Positions 7,265 through 15,444 are shown, counted from the first letter of the stretch. The stretch: DNA of 23,021 nucleotides from Syntrophomonadaceae bacterium (GCA_007126465.1 SLBE01000159.1:1-23021), one strand, 5' to 3'. A program made the numbers and translations. Notes: generated by a model not told the origin, from the sequence alone.

Positions 7265-7999
7265 TTGAGCATTACACCGATGGATATACAAGAGAAAGAA
7301 TTTGAGCGTGCATTTCGCGGTTATGATATTGAGGATGTTGATGATTTCCTGGATCAGGTTGCCAAAGATCTGGAAGGGTTGATTCGTGAAAACAGTGAAC
7401 TGAAAGAAAAACTCAGCCAGATGGAAGAGAAAAACAAAAACTACCACAAGCTGGAAGAAACCATGCATAATGCAATTGTTGTGGCCCAGGAAACTGCTGA
7501 TGAAGTAAAAAACAATGCCAAGCGTGAAGCAGAGCTGATTCGGCGCGAAGCGGAAAGAGAAGCAAAACAGATTGTTGATGACGCCAGGCAGCGGGCAAGT
7601 AATGTGCTTTCTGAACAGGAGGAACTGTTTAAGCAGGCGCATCTTTTCAAAATGCGTTTCCGGGCTTTTATAGAGGCTCAACTGGCTAATCTTGATAGTG
7701 AAGATTGGATGGATCAGCCTGATCAGACTCAGGATCAATCTGAAATGACACGTGAATTTAAAACAAGTATGAACGATACCCAGAAAGAATCCGTTGAAGG
7801 GGAACAAGAGAAGAAAAAGCCAAGTAATTTATATGAGATGAAATTTCAACCGGAACTTGAGAAAGAGCCTGAAACCGAGCCCGAGGCTGAACCCGAGCCT
7901 GATACGGATTTCGAGGTTGAACCCGAGAAAGATCTGGAACCTGAACCGGAATTTCAGCTTGGTCCCGATGATGACTACGACAGAGATCCGGAATTCTAA
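7265..7999 (+). CDS. divIVA: Cell-division/polarity protein DivIVA
   Basis: DivIVA binds negatively curved membrane at septa and poles and recruits partner proteins. The N-terminal membrane-binding domain is unmistakable (SITPMDIQEKEFERAFRGYDIEDVDDFLDQV), including the exposed FRGY loop, followed by heptad-rich coiled coils (about residues 35-65 and 75-135). After a linker, the last 50 or so residues are a strongly acidic Glu/Pro-rich tail built of short EPE-type repeats and ending DDDYDRDPEF. The TTG at 7265 follows GGGAGGG by 7 nt. At 244 aa it is longer than the roughly 165 aa of B. subtilis DivIVA, mainly because of the tail. Last gene before the ileS T-box. Confidence 0.95.
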   Translation: MSITPMDIQEKEFERAFRGYDIEDVDDFLDQVAKDLEGLIRENSELKEKLSQMEEKNKNYHKLEETMHNAIVVAQETADEVKNNAKREAELIRREAEREAKQIVDDARQRASNVLSEQEELFKQAHLFKMRFRAFIEAQLANLDSEDWMDQPDQTQDQSEMTREFKTSMNDTQKESVEGEQEKKKPSNLYEMKFQPELEKEPETEPEAEPEPDTDFEVEPEKDLEPEPEFQLGPDDDYDRDPEF

Positions 8000-8015
8000 A
8001 ACCAGGCAACATTAA

Positions 8016-8044
8016 TTGATTTTATCGCTTGAACATGCTACAAT
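8016..8044 (+). promoter_or_regulatory. Sigma-A promoter of the ileS T-box transcript
   Basis: TTGATT (8016-8021), a 17-nt spacer and TACAAT (8039-8044) make a near-consensus promoter 16 nt after the divIVA stop. Transcription would start near 8051, exactly where the T-box leader begins. Confidence 0.65.
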
Positions 8045-8050
8045 CTACGG

Positions 8051-8305
8051 CAGATGCGATGACTGGAACAGTTAAGTGAGTTTCATGCTTATGCAGAGAG
8101 CCGGGGCAAGGTGAGAGCCCGGTTAAGCATTCTCGCTTACGATCATCCGGGAGTTTCCGCCCCAAATCCAAGTTCAGGAGAGTAGACGCGGACGGCACGC
8201 CGCCGTTAACGGTTGTTCTGAGTGGCTAACAGTTGTTGCTGTACAGCCAGGAGGGTGGTACCACGGGTTATAAGCTCGTCCCTTTTCGGGACGGGCTTCT
8301 TATTT
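8051..8305 (+). promoter_or_regulatory. T-box leader (isoleucine type) controlling ileS
   Basis: T-box leaders read the charging state of a tRNA and stop transcription when it is charged. The diagnostic T-box sequence AGGGTGGTACCACGG lies at 8252-8266. Its UGGU (8256-8259) would pair with an ACCA tRNA end, fitting the A discriminator of tRNA-Ile. The distal Stem I signature (GCAGAGAGCC...AAGGTGAGAGCC) lies at about 8095-8120. ATC triplets at 8142-8144 and 8145-8147, just before CCGGGAG, are candidate Ile specifier codons. The leader ends in a terminator hairpin at 8272-8298. The gene behind it is ileS, which fits. It also explains why the open frame running through 8222-8335 is not coding. 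Confidence 0.9.
8272..8305 (+). terminator. T-box attenuator terminator
   Basis: An 11-bp stem, AAGCTCGTCCC (8272-8282) with GGGACGGGCTT (8288-8298), is closed by a TTTTC loop and followed by a T-rich run (8297-8305). It competes with the antiterminator containing the T-box at 8252-8266. Uncharged tRNA-Ile should favour read-through into ileS. Confidence 0.85.
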
Positions 8306-8335
8306 AAAAGCAGAGTAAAGGAGAATGGTAAAGCA

Positions 8336-11101
8336 ATGGATTATCGTGACACACTTAACCTACCTAAAACTGACTTTCCCATGCGGGCAAACCTACCCAA
8401 TCGTGAGCCGGAAATGCTCAGGAGATGGGAGGAAATGGATATTAACCAGCTGGCCCGGGAAAACAGGAAAGGCGCTGAGCAGTATATTCTTCATGACGGT
8501 CCTCCCTATGCTAATGGGGATATTCATATGGGGACAGCATTAAACAAGGTCATCAAGGATATAATTAACAAATATAAGAGCATGCGCGGATTTGACTGTC
8601 CTTATGTGCCTGGCTGGGATACTCACGGGCTGCCGATTGAACATCAAATTATAAAGACCAAAAAGGTAAAACGTAAAGAAATATCCGATGTGGAATTCCG
8701 GCAGATGTGCCGCGATTATGCTATGAAATACGTAGATATCCAAAGAGAGCAGTTTAAGAGACTGGGTGTCCGCGGTGACTGGGAAAATCCTTACCTGACC
8801 CTGCATCCTGAATTTGAAGGACGCCAGGTCAAAGTCTTTGGCACCATGGCTAAAAAAGGTTATATTTACAAGGGCATGCGCCCTGTTTACTGGTGCGCAA
8901 GCTGTGAAACAGCTCTTGCTGAGGCAGAAATTGAGTATGGCAACAAGGTTTCGGAATCAATTTATGTGAAGTTTCCTCTGGTCGATGATCTTGGCAAGTT
9001 CGGGGGAATAGAAAATACCTACTGCCTGATCTGGACCACTACGGCCTGGACTATCCCTGCCAACCTGGCTATTGTTGTTCATCCCGAATTTGATTATGTT
9101 CTAGCCGATGCCGGTTCTGAAAGATACCTGCTGGCTGAAGGGCTGCTTGAAGAGGTCTCCAGCCTGGCTGGATCTGAAGAACCATGGCCGGTGCTTAAAA
9201 AGTTTAAGGGCAGCGAATTGAAAGGGATGCGCTGCAAGCATCCACTTTTCGAGCGCGATTCAATTCTGCTGACCGGAGATCACGTTACCCTTGAACAGGG
9301 CACGGGTTGTGTGCATACAGCTCCCGGTCATGGTCAGGAAGACTTTATGATCGGCCAGGCTAATAATCTGCCTGTGCTGAGCCCGCTTGATGATCGCGGG
9401 ATATTCACCGACGAAGCGGGCCCCTATGCAGGGATGCGCTATGATCAGGGCGGAAAAGCGGTGACTGAAGACCTGGAAAAAAAACATGCCCTGATTAACA
9501 GGTCTGACTTTGAGCACCAGTACCCTAATTGCTGGCGCTGTAAACAGCCTGTCCTTTACAGGGCAACAGAGCAGTGGTTCGCATCAATTGACGGATTTCG
9601 CAAGGAAGCCTTAAGAGCTATCAATAAAGTTAACTGGACCCCTTCCTGGGGTCAAGAAAGAATTTACAATATGGTGGCGGAAAGGCAGGATTGGTGTATT
9701 TCCCGTCAGAGAGTCTGGGGTGTGCCAATACCGATTTTCTACTGCACCTCCTGTAATACCCACCTGATTAATGAGGATACCATCGAGGCAGTCAGCAATC
9801 TTTTCAGCCGTGAAGGCTCTGATGCCTGGTTTACCAGGGAAGCAGAAGAGATTCTTCCCGCTGGAACTACCTGTCCTTCTTGCGCACATAATCAGTTCCG
9901 GAAAGAAAAAGATACCATGGATGTCTGGTTTGACTCAGGATCGAGCCATGATGCCGTTCTTGAAACCAGGCCCGAACTGCGCTGGCCGGCAGATCTTTAT
10001 CTTGAAGGAAGCGATCAATACCGCGGCTGGTTCCACTCTTCTCTTCTGACAGCAGTGGCAACAAGAGGTGAACCGCCCTATGATGCTGTGCTCAGCCATG
10101 GCTGGGTCGTTGACGGTGAAGGAAAGAAAATGTCAAAATCAATGGGTAATGTTATTGCACCTGACCAGATTATCAAGCAATACGGTGCCGATATCCTAAG
10201 GCTCTGGGTATCATCGGCTGATTTTACCAGCGATATACACCTGTCAGAGAACATTCTCAAGCAGTTGATCGAAGTTTACAGGAAGATCCGGAATACTACC
10301 CGTTTTCTGCTCGGAAGCTGTTCTGATTTTGATCCTGCTAAGAATAGTGTTGAATTTGAGAAAATGGAAGAAATTGACCGCTGGGCGCTTTCCCGCCTGA
10401 ACGGCCTGGTTGAAAAGGTGACAAGGGCTTACGAGAATTATGAATACCATCAGTTTTTCCATGCTATTCATAACTTCTGCGTAGTTGATATGAGTAACTT
10501 TTACCTGGATGTTATTAAAGACAGGCTTTACTGTTCGACACCTGATGATCCGGCCCGTCGATCAGCCCAGACAGCGCTGATGTTAATTCTGGAGCACATG
10601 GTAAAATTGATGGCCCCGATTTTAACTTTTACTGCGGAAGAAATCTGGCAGCACCTGCCCGGCCAACATCAGGAAAGCGTTCAGCTTAGCGACTGGCCGG
10701 CACTTAATCCTGCCTGGGATAACCGTGAATTGAGTAAGCGCTGGCAAACTCTTCTGGAGGTGCGTGAAGAGGTAACCTGGGCTCTTGAACAGGCTCGTAA
10801 GGAAAAGGTTATTGGCGGGTCACTGGCTGCTTCAGTCACAATCTGGGCCGATGGTCCGACCCATGAATTACTTAGTGAATACAGCGCATATCTTCCTGTT
10901 CTCTTCATTGTATCAACGGCAAAGCTTGAGGCCGGCCGTGACCAGGCGCCTGAACAGGCCACCCCGGGACAAAGAGTTCCGGTCAACATCCTGGTAGAAG
11001 CGGCACCGGGACATAAATGTCCGCGCTGCTGGATTATTACTGAATCTAACGAAGAACTATGCCCCCGCTGCAGTAAAGTGGTAAAAGAACTTGCGGGCTG
11101 A
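8336..11101 (+). CDS. ileS: Isoleucyl-tRNA synthetase
   Basis: IleRS attaches isoleucine to tRNA-Ile and edits mischarged valine. The ATG at 8336 follows AAAGGAGA and gives 921 aa, the usual length for this bacterial type; the open frame extends further upstream only through the T-box leader. The class I signature PPYANGDIHMG lies at residues 56-66 (HIGH variant) and KMSKS at about 596-602. The CP1 editing insertion contains GTGCVHTAPGHG. The C-terminal zinc knuckle has C895, C898, C909 and C912 (CPRC...CPRC). It is the first gene of ileS-lspA-lgt-rluD and is regulated by the T-box just upstream. The presence of the C-terminal zinc domain makes this the classical bacterial, mupirocin-sensitive type by family; that is inference, not seen. 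Confidence 0.97.
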   Translation: MDYRDTLNLPKTDFPMRANLPNREPEMLRRWEEMDINQLARENRKGAEQYILHDGPPYANGDIHMGTALNKVIKDIINKYKSMRGFDCPYVPGWDTHGLPIEHQIIKTKKVKRKEISDVEFRQMCRDYAMKYVDIQREQFKRLGVRGDWENPYLTLHPEFEGRQVKVFGTMAKKGYIYKGMRPVYWCASCETALAEAEIEYGNKVSESIYVKFPLVDDLGKFGGIENTYCLIWTTTAWTIPANLAIVVHPEFDYVLADAGSERYLLAEGLLEEVSSLAGSEEPWPVLKKFKGSELKGMRCKHPLFERDSILLTGDHVTLEQGTGCVHTAPGHGQEDFMIGQANNLPVLSPLDDRGIFTDEAGPYAGMRYDQGGKAVTEDLEKKHALINRSDFEHQYPNCWRCKQPVLYRATEQWFASIDGFRKEALRAINKVNWTPSWGQERIYNMVAERQDWCISRQRVWGVPIPIFYCTSCNTHLINEDTIEAVSNLFSREGSDAWFTREAEEILPAGTTCPSCAHNQFRKEKDTMDVWFDSGSSHDAVLETRPELRWPADLYLEGSDQYRGWFHSSLLTAVATRGEPPYDAVLSHGWVVDGEGKKMSKSMGNVIAPDQIIKQYGADILRLWVSSADFTSDIHLSENILKQLIEVYRKIRNTTRFLLGSCSDFDPAKNSVEFEKMEEIDRWALSRLNGLVEKVTRAYENYEYHQFFHAIHNFCVVDMSNFYLDVIKDRLYCSTPDDPARRSAQTALMLILEHMVKLMAPILTFTAEEIWQHLPGQHQESVQLSDWPALNPAWDNRELSKRWQTLLEVREEVTWALEQARKEKVIGGSLAASVTIWADGPTHELLSEYSAYLPVLFIVSTAKLEAGRDQAPEQATPGQRVPVNILVEAAPGHKCPRCWIITESNEELCPRCSKVVKELAG

Positions 11102-11114
11102 TGGAGGTAAACAC

Positions 11115-11570
11115 TTGCGGCTATTCTTAATAGTTGCTGCAGTAATGCTGGTCGACCAGCTGTCCAAGCAGTTCATTATACGGACCATGGAAATTGGCCA
11201 GTCTATTACTGTAATCAGTAACTTTCTATATATCACTTATGTTCGCAACCCGGGAGCGGCTTTTGGCATGCTGCCCTACCAGACGGCATTTTTTGTCGTA
11301 ATCACGGTGTTAGTGGGGGCTTTTATAATTTACTATTACCGGCTGCTGACTGAGGATCACAAATGGCTCCGCCTTGGTTTATCTCTGCAGCTTGGCGGGG
11401 CGCTCGGTAACCTGGTTGACAGATTAAATGAAGGCTACGTGGTTGATTTTATCAACTTCACAATTTGGCCGCCCGTATTTAATATTGCCGATTCTGCCAT
11501 AGTCATAGGAATAGGAATATTCCTTGTTGCCTTTTGGCGGAATCCCGAATTTAAAGGAACAGGGAGCTGA
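11115..11570 (+). CDS. lspA: Lipoprotein signal peptidase (signal peptidase II)
   Basis: LspA is the aspartyl protease in the membrane that removes the signal peptide of diacylglyceryl-modified prolipoproteins. The catalytic pair is visible: D102 in GNLVDRL and D126 in FNIADSAI. The conserved NPGAAFG segment lies at about 45-51. Four hydrophobic segments fit the family. The TTG at 11115 follows GGAGG (11103-11107) by 7 nt, giving 151 aa. A TTG at 11091 would overlap ileS and add eight residues without a ribosome-binding site. It is immediately followed by lgt, so the two lipoprotein-maturation enzymes that act in sequence are co-transcribed. Confidence 0.95.
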   Translation: MRLFLIVAAVMLVDQLSKQFIIRTMEIGQSITVISNFLYITYVRNPGAAFGMLPYQTAFFVVITVLVGAFIIYYYRLLTEDHKWLRLGLSLQLGGALGNLVDRLNEGYVVDFINFTIWPPVFNIADSAIVIGIGIFLVAFWRNPEFKGTGS

Positions 11571-11574
11571 TTGG

Positions 11575-12369
11575 ATGTATCCTGAAATGTTTTCCCTGGG
11601 CAACCTGACTGTTCACTCTTACGGTTTAATGATTGCCCTGGCAATTTTAGTAACAGCGCTTCTTCTTTACAGGGAAGCACCCCGGGAAAAAATTAACCCC
11701 GACTATATTTTGGAAGCTGTTATTGTAGCCGGTCTGGGTGGTCTCCTGGGAGCAAGGATCCTCTATATGTTTCTTAACTGGAGTTACTATAGTACCCAGC
11801 CCCTATCGGCATTTTTCACCCAGTTTGAAGGCTTATCTTTCTACGGGGGATTTTTCCTGGCGACTATTTTGCTTTATTTCTGGTCTCGCTGGCGGCAAGT
11901 TGGTTTTCTCAAGCTCTCTGATTTTATGGCACCCTACCTGGCCCTGGGCTATGCATTCGGCCGGATGGGCTGTTTTTTAAATGGCTGCTGCTACGGGATA
12001 GAATCAAATGTTCCCTGGGCCCTGCCGATCAGGCCCGGTGATGAGATTTTGCGTCATCCCGTCCAGCTTTACGCACTCGTTGGTGCTTTGCTTATATTTT
12101 TCATATTAAAAAGAATACGTCCGGTCCGTCCTTTTGTTGGTTTTCTGACGTTAGCTCTCTTCGCCCTATACGGCCTGTTACGCTTTACCACCGAATATTT
12201 CCGGTATGGTGAATCGATTTGGCTTGGTTTGACCAATGCCCAGCTGTTCAGCCTGGCCCTGATCTTTGTGGTTCTACTCATCATGGCTGTCGGTTTTTAT
12301 TTCCTAACCGGTGATGATATGGTAAAAGTAAAAAGAAAACCCAAAAAAAAGGGCCATAGAAAAAAATAA
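11575..12369 (+). CDS. lgt: Phosphatidylglycerol-prolipoprotein diacylglyceryl transferase
   Basis: Lgt transfers diacylglycerol from phosphatidylglycerol to the lipobox cysteine, the step before LspA. The protein is 264 aa with about seven hydrophobic segments. Family landmarks are VHSYGLMIALA (13-23), LGARILYMF (58-66), GLSFYGGF (86-93), the signature FGRMGCFLNGCCYG (128-141), RHPVQLY and the C-terminal RFTTEYFR. In the signature the Asn and Glu of the E. coli type (GRIGNFINGE) are replaced by Cys (C133, C138, and C139 next to it), a variant I recall from other Firmicutes homologues. ATG at 11575 with AGGGAG 8 nt upstream; 4 nt after lspA. The basic Lys-rich C-terminus is cytoplasmic. Confidence 0.92.
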   Translation: MYPEMFSLGNLTVHSYGLMIALAILVTALLLYREAPREKINPDYILEAVIVAGLGGLLGARILYMFLNWSYYSTQPLSAFFTQFEGLSFYGGFFLATILLYFWSRWRQVGFLKLSDFMAPYLALGYAFGRMGCFLNGCCYGIESNVPWALPIRPGDEILRHPVQLYALVGALLIFFILKRIRPVRPFVGFLTLALFALYGLLRFTTEYFRYGESIWLGLTNAQLFSLALIFVVLLIMAVGFYFLTGDDMVKVKRKPKKKGHRKK

Positions 12370-12396
12370 CTGAAAAAAAATAACTGAAAGTATTGG

Positions 12397-13359
12397 ATGC
12401 TAATGACTGATAACAAAACGGGTGCTGCCAGAGAGAAACTTTTAACTGCCGGTGCAGAAGATACGGGCAGTCGCCTTGATGCCTTTCTTACCCGGCAGGT
12501 AAACGATCTGTCCCGCAGCCGGGCTCAAAAGCTAATAGAAGACAGCCGGGTAGTATTAAACCAATCTGTCTGCACAGATAAAAATTACCGCCTAAAGACA
12601 GGTGACCGTGTTACTCTCACCATCCCTCCACCCGAAAAGGCTAATCCTGAACCGGAAGAAATTGCCCTGGATATTATATATGAAGATGGTGATCTACTGG
12701 TTATAAACAAACCCAGGGGCATGGTTGTTCATCCTGGGCCGGGTCATTATGGTGGGACCATGGTTAATGCCCTGCTCGGTCATTGCGATGATTTGTCCGG
12801 TATAGGCGGGGTTATGAGGCCCGGCATTGTTCACCGCCTGGATAAGGATACATCGGGGCTGCTTATCGCAGCGAAAAATGATTGCTCCCACCAGGCTTTA
12901 TCTGATCAGCTTAAAAACAGGAAAATAAAGCGCGAGTATGTTGCTCTTGTTCATGGAGAAGTCAAGCCGATCAGGGGCGTTATTACTGTACCTATTGCCC
13001 GGCATCCCCGGCACCGTAAGAAAATGGCTGTAGTTGAAGGAGGTCGTGAGGCTATTACCCGTTACCGGGTTTTAAAGCACTTTGACCAGTACAGCCTCTT
13101 GAGGGTAAACCTGGAAACAGGGCGAACACACCAAATCCGGGTACATCTTTCATATCTTGGTTATCCTGTTCTCGGAGATGAAGCTTACGCGAAAGGCGAT
13201 AGAGGTCAGTTGCCCGGTGATTTAATTCCTGCTCATGCTCTGCATGCCTATCGTCTCAATTTTAATCATCCATGCAGTGGAAAGGCCATGGACTTCAGAG
13301 CTAAACTGCCCAAAGACTTCAGAAAAGCGCTTTACTGGTTAAAAGGTAAACAGTTATAA
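12397..13359 (+). CDS. rluD: RluD-family 23S rRNA-type pseudouridine synthase (YlyB-like)
   Basis: This enzyme isomerises uridine to pseudouridine in RNA; RluD-type members act on helix 69 of 23S rRNA. It has an N-terminal S4 RNA-binding domain (about residues 22-80: SRLDAFL, SRSRAQKLI) and a catalytic domain with HRLDKDTSGLL, catalytic D149, plus the C-terminal signature ETGRTHQIRVHL. The exact rRNA site cannot be read from sequence. Start: ATG at 12397, or ATG two codons later; the ribosome-binding site is weak. 320 aa. Last gene of the ileS operon, as in B. subtilis (ylyB). Its stop overlaps the converging rqcH stop by 6 nt, and there is no terminator hairpin at this junction. Confidence 0.92.
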   Translation: MLMTDNKTGAAREKLLTAGAEDTGSRLDAFLTRQVNDLSRSRAQKLIEDSRVVLNQSVCTDKNYRLKTGDRVTLTIPPPEKANPEPEEIALDIIYEDGDLLVINKPRGMVVHPGPGHYGGTMVNALLGHCDDLSGIGGVMRPGIVHRLDKDTSGLLIAAKNDCSHQALSDQLKNRKIKREYVALVHGEVKPIRGVITVPIARHPRHRKKMAVVEGGREAITRYRVLKHFDQYSLLRVNLETGRTHQIRVHLSYLGYPVLGDEAYAKGDRGQLPGDLIPAHALHAYRLNFNHPCSGKAMDFRAKLPKDFRKALYWLKGKQL

Positions 13360-15072
13360 GTTGAAGCGTTTACGCATTTCCTCATCCTGCGGGTTAACGG
13401 TAATGGTGCTGTAGTTTTCATAAAAAACAAAGCCCGGTTTTCCGCCCGGCCGGCGGCGGACATGGCGCACCTCGGTATAATCAACAGCTACTGCGCTGCT
13501 TTCCCGCCCCTTGCTGTGGTAGGCGGCAAGAAATGCCGCTTCCTCGAGATCTTCTTCAGGGGGAGGGTAAGGGGCTTCCTTTAAGATTACATGGCTGCCG
13601 GGAATACCCTTGGCATGTAACCAGGTATCGCGACGTACGGCTGCTTTAAAAGTAATATAATCGTTTTGGCGGTTATTTTTGCCGATCAAAATTGTTCTGC
13701 CCGATGAAGCTTTATAGTTAAGAGGCTGGGGGGCGCTTTCTTTTTTCCTGGCAGCCTTTTTCTTCTCCCTGAGCAGGCCGCTTTCAATCATTTCCTGTTT
13801 AACTTCTTCCAACCCATCCGCATTGTTAGTTTCAATCGTGTATAGAAGGCTGCGGCAGTATTCAATCTCTGACCTTGTTTTCCGCAGCTGTTTTTTAATT
13901 TTTTCCTGGCCGCTCTTGGCTTTGCGGTACCGGTTAAAGTGGTCCTGGGCGTTGGCTGCTGCTGTTTTTGATGGTTTAAGAGGAACTGTTACCTGCTTGC
14001 CCGGGTTATAAATGTCAGGCAAATTAACACTGCTTGCACCCCTGGGGACCTGGTGCCCGAAAGCGAGCAGGGTTTCACCATAAAGCCGGTGTTTGGGTGC
14101 ATCAGCAGCATCCTGCAGTTCTTTTTTTTGCAGGCGCCTTTTTTTCAGCAAAGCAGTAAGTCGCTTTTCGACCGTGCTTCTCAACTGATCTTCAAGCATT
14201 TTCTCCCGGTGCCCGGATATTAAACTGCTGTAAAAATGATCGAGCATCTTATTGATACTTTCCCATTTTTGCTGCTTTTCTTCAGGAAGATGAGTCAGGT
14301 TCATCGCTGCATAAATGCCTTCATCAGGCAACATCACAGGCTGCAGACTACCTGCCTCGCTCTTCTTAAACAGATCTTTAATTTCTTCAAAAAGAGCCGG
14401 CATGGCTTGATCATGATTTTTGTTCTGCCATCCTGCCCTGTGTAGAAGTTCCCTGGCTGCAAGGGGGCTAACCCCGCCAACTGAGCTGAAAAGAGCTTTT
14501 TCAGGCTTGCTGCTTGTAATTGACTCGGAAAATGTGTTAGCAAACTGGCTAAATTCCATCTCCAGCGGATTTAGCTTGTTCTGGGCCGGAGGTGGTTGGT
14601 ACTTTTCCCCGGGCATAATAACCCGGGCCGGATTTTTATCCCACGATGCCGTTTTAGCCGCGCCAAGGATCGTCCCAATTTTATCAACCAGAATTATATT
14701 ACTGCGCCTGCTCATAATCTCGGCAATGAGTTTTACAGGCGGTAATCCTTCCGGGGGGTCGAATTCAATTTCCAGGATCCGTTCCAGGGGAGGGTTGCTG
14801 AAAGAGGCTGCCCGTCCACCAACTAAGTATTTGCGCAGAAGCATGCAAAAAGGGGATGGTTGTTCCTTACCGGGGGAGCGTTTTTCTGTTAAATGCACCC
14901 GGGCATAGGAAGGATCAATTGATAATAGCAGGCCCGGTTGGCTGCCATGGCTGTACAGGTGAATGATAATTTCATTTCTTTCCGGTTCATATACTTTTTG
15001 CACCGGCGCCCCGGTTAGCTCGTTTCGCAGTTCGTCAGTTATTGCTTTCATGGTAAGTGTATCAAATGACAT
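13354..15072 (-). CDS. rqcH: Ribosome quality-control protein RqcH (NFACT family, YloA/Fbp-like)
   Basis: RqcH binds stalled 50S subunits and, with tRNA-Ala, adds C-terminal alanine tails that mark nascent chains for degradation. The ATG at 15072 gives MSFDTLTMKAITDEL, the canonical N-terminus, with a GGGAG site (15088-15084) upstream and 572 aa, the normal length. The open frame extends 103 codons further upstream into a non-coding repeat; that extension is not part of the gene. Domains: NFACT-N (1 to about 220), helix-hairpin-helix and coiled-coil middle (about 220-430), NFACT-R/DUF814 (about 455-560, with DTWLHAKGIPGSHV). The conserved DR motif at 97/98 reads ER here. Older annotation calls this family fibronectin-binding protein. 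Monocistronic with its own promoter, convergent with rluD. Confidence 0.94.
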   Translation of the reverse strand: MSFDTLTMKAITDELRNELTGAPVQKVYEPERNEIIIHLYSHGSQPGLLLSIDPSYARVHLTEKRSPGKEQPSPFCMLLRKYLVGGRAASFSNPPLERILEIEFDPPEGLPPVKLIAEIMSRRSNIILVDKIGTILGAAKTASWDKNPARVIMPGEKYQPPPAQNKLNPLEMEFSQFANTFSESITSSKPEKALFSSVGGVSPLAARELLHRAGWQNKNHDQAMPALFEEIKDLFKKSEAGSLQPVMLPDEGIYAAMNLTHLPEEKQQKWESINKMLDHFYSSLISGHREKMLEDQLRSTVEKRLTALLKKRRLQKKELQDAADAPKHRLYGETLLAFGHQVPRGASSVNLPDIYNPGKQVTVPLKPSKTAAANAQDHFNRYRKAKSGQEKIKKQLRKTRSEIEYCRSLLYTIETNNADGLEEVKQEMIESGLLREKKKAARKKESAPQPLNYKASSGRTILIGKNNRQNDYITFKAAVRRDTWLHAKGIPGSHVILKEAPYPPPEEDLEEAAFLAAYHSKGRESSAVAVDYTEVRHVRRRPGGKPGFVFYENYSTITVNPQDEEMRKRFNL

Positions 15073-15095
15073 TGCTGACTCAACTCCCGCCGTAC

Positions 15096-15124
15096 AGTAT
15101 AATTCTTCCTGCCGGATAAGGCAA
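15096..15124 (-). promoter_or_regulatory. Sigma-A promoter of rqcH
   Basis: On the minus strand TTGCCT (15124-15119), a 17-nt spacer and TATACT (15101-15096) lie just upstream of the rqcH ribosome-binding site, giving a leader of roughly 17 nt. This places all the repeats from 15147 onward outside the rqcH transcript. Confidence 0.55.
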
Positions 15125-15146
15125 ATTAAAGATTGCAGCTCCTCCT

Positions 15147-15195
15147 GCTCATTTGGTTTTACCAGCTGCAAATTAAACCTGTTTTGCTGCAGTTT
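15147..15195 (-). repeat. 49-nt tail repeat, copy C1
   Basis: Read on the minus strand this matches copy C2 (15488-15536) at 37 of 49 positions; the last 37 nt match at 32 of 37, including a shared CCAAATGAGC end. It follows structured element A after a 13-nt gap, the same arrangement as D-C2 and B-C3. Confidence 0.6.
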
Positions 15196-15208
15196 GTTTT
15201 TGTGAGTA

Positions 15209-15414
15209 GCTTTACTTAACCCCTTGCTCACTGATCGTTCGGGCAGTAATTGTATCAGCTCAGCTTCAATTCTTCGCCTGGGCTGCCCCGCTCGACGGGC
15301 CCTCCATGGCCCTTCTCGCGGCGGCACACGTCCTGTGCGCCGGCCCGCTCCGTCTTTTGCTTCGCTGACAATTATCTGCACTCACTTTACGTTCGCGCCG
15401 GGGTTAAGAAAAGC
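15209..15414 (-). ncRNA. Structured element A (GGA-loop hairpins), possible non-coding RNA or mobile repeat
   Basis: The ends form an inverted repeat: GCTTTACTTAACCCC (15209-15223) with GGGGTTAAGAAAAGC (15400-15414). Inside is a helix of about 15 bp between 15243-15259 and 15364-15379 with small bulges. Two GC-rich hairpins follow: GGGCC/GGCCC (15297-15301 with 15308-15312) and GCACA/TGTGC (15324-15328 with 15334-15338). Read on the minus strand their loops are ATGGAG and GGACG, so both expose GGA. The minus-strand 5' box CGAACGTAAAGTGAG and 3' box CGATCAGTGAGCAA are shared with element B. It has no open frame worth calling. Classing it as RNA is inference from structure. Confidence 0.5.
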
Positions 15415-15444
15415 CGCTTGATTTCTCCTATGCTTTTGTTTTTT

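Noticed and set aside
7259..7807. 182-codon minus-strand open frame antisense to divIVA
   Set aside because: It is the mirror of a Glu/Lys-rich coiled-coil gene, giving a Phe/Leu-rich artefact; the plus-strand DivIVA is certain.
8222..8335. Upstream extension of the ileS reading frame
   Set aside because: It overlaps the T-box motif and terminator of the leader; the ATG at 8336 gives the normal 921-aa enzyme.
14420..14908. 162-codon plus-strand open frame antisense to rqcH
   Set aside because: Complement of the conserved NFACT-N domain; no start context and no family resemblance.
15073..15381. 103-codon N-terminal extension of the rqcH reading frame
   Set aside because: It runs through element A and repeat C1 and the rqcH promoter, its product is Arg-rich low-similarity sequence, and the canonical N-terminus MSFDTLTMK begins at 15072.
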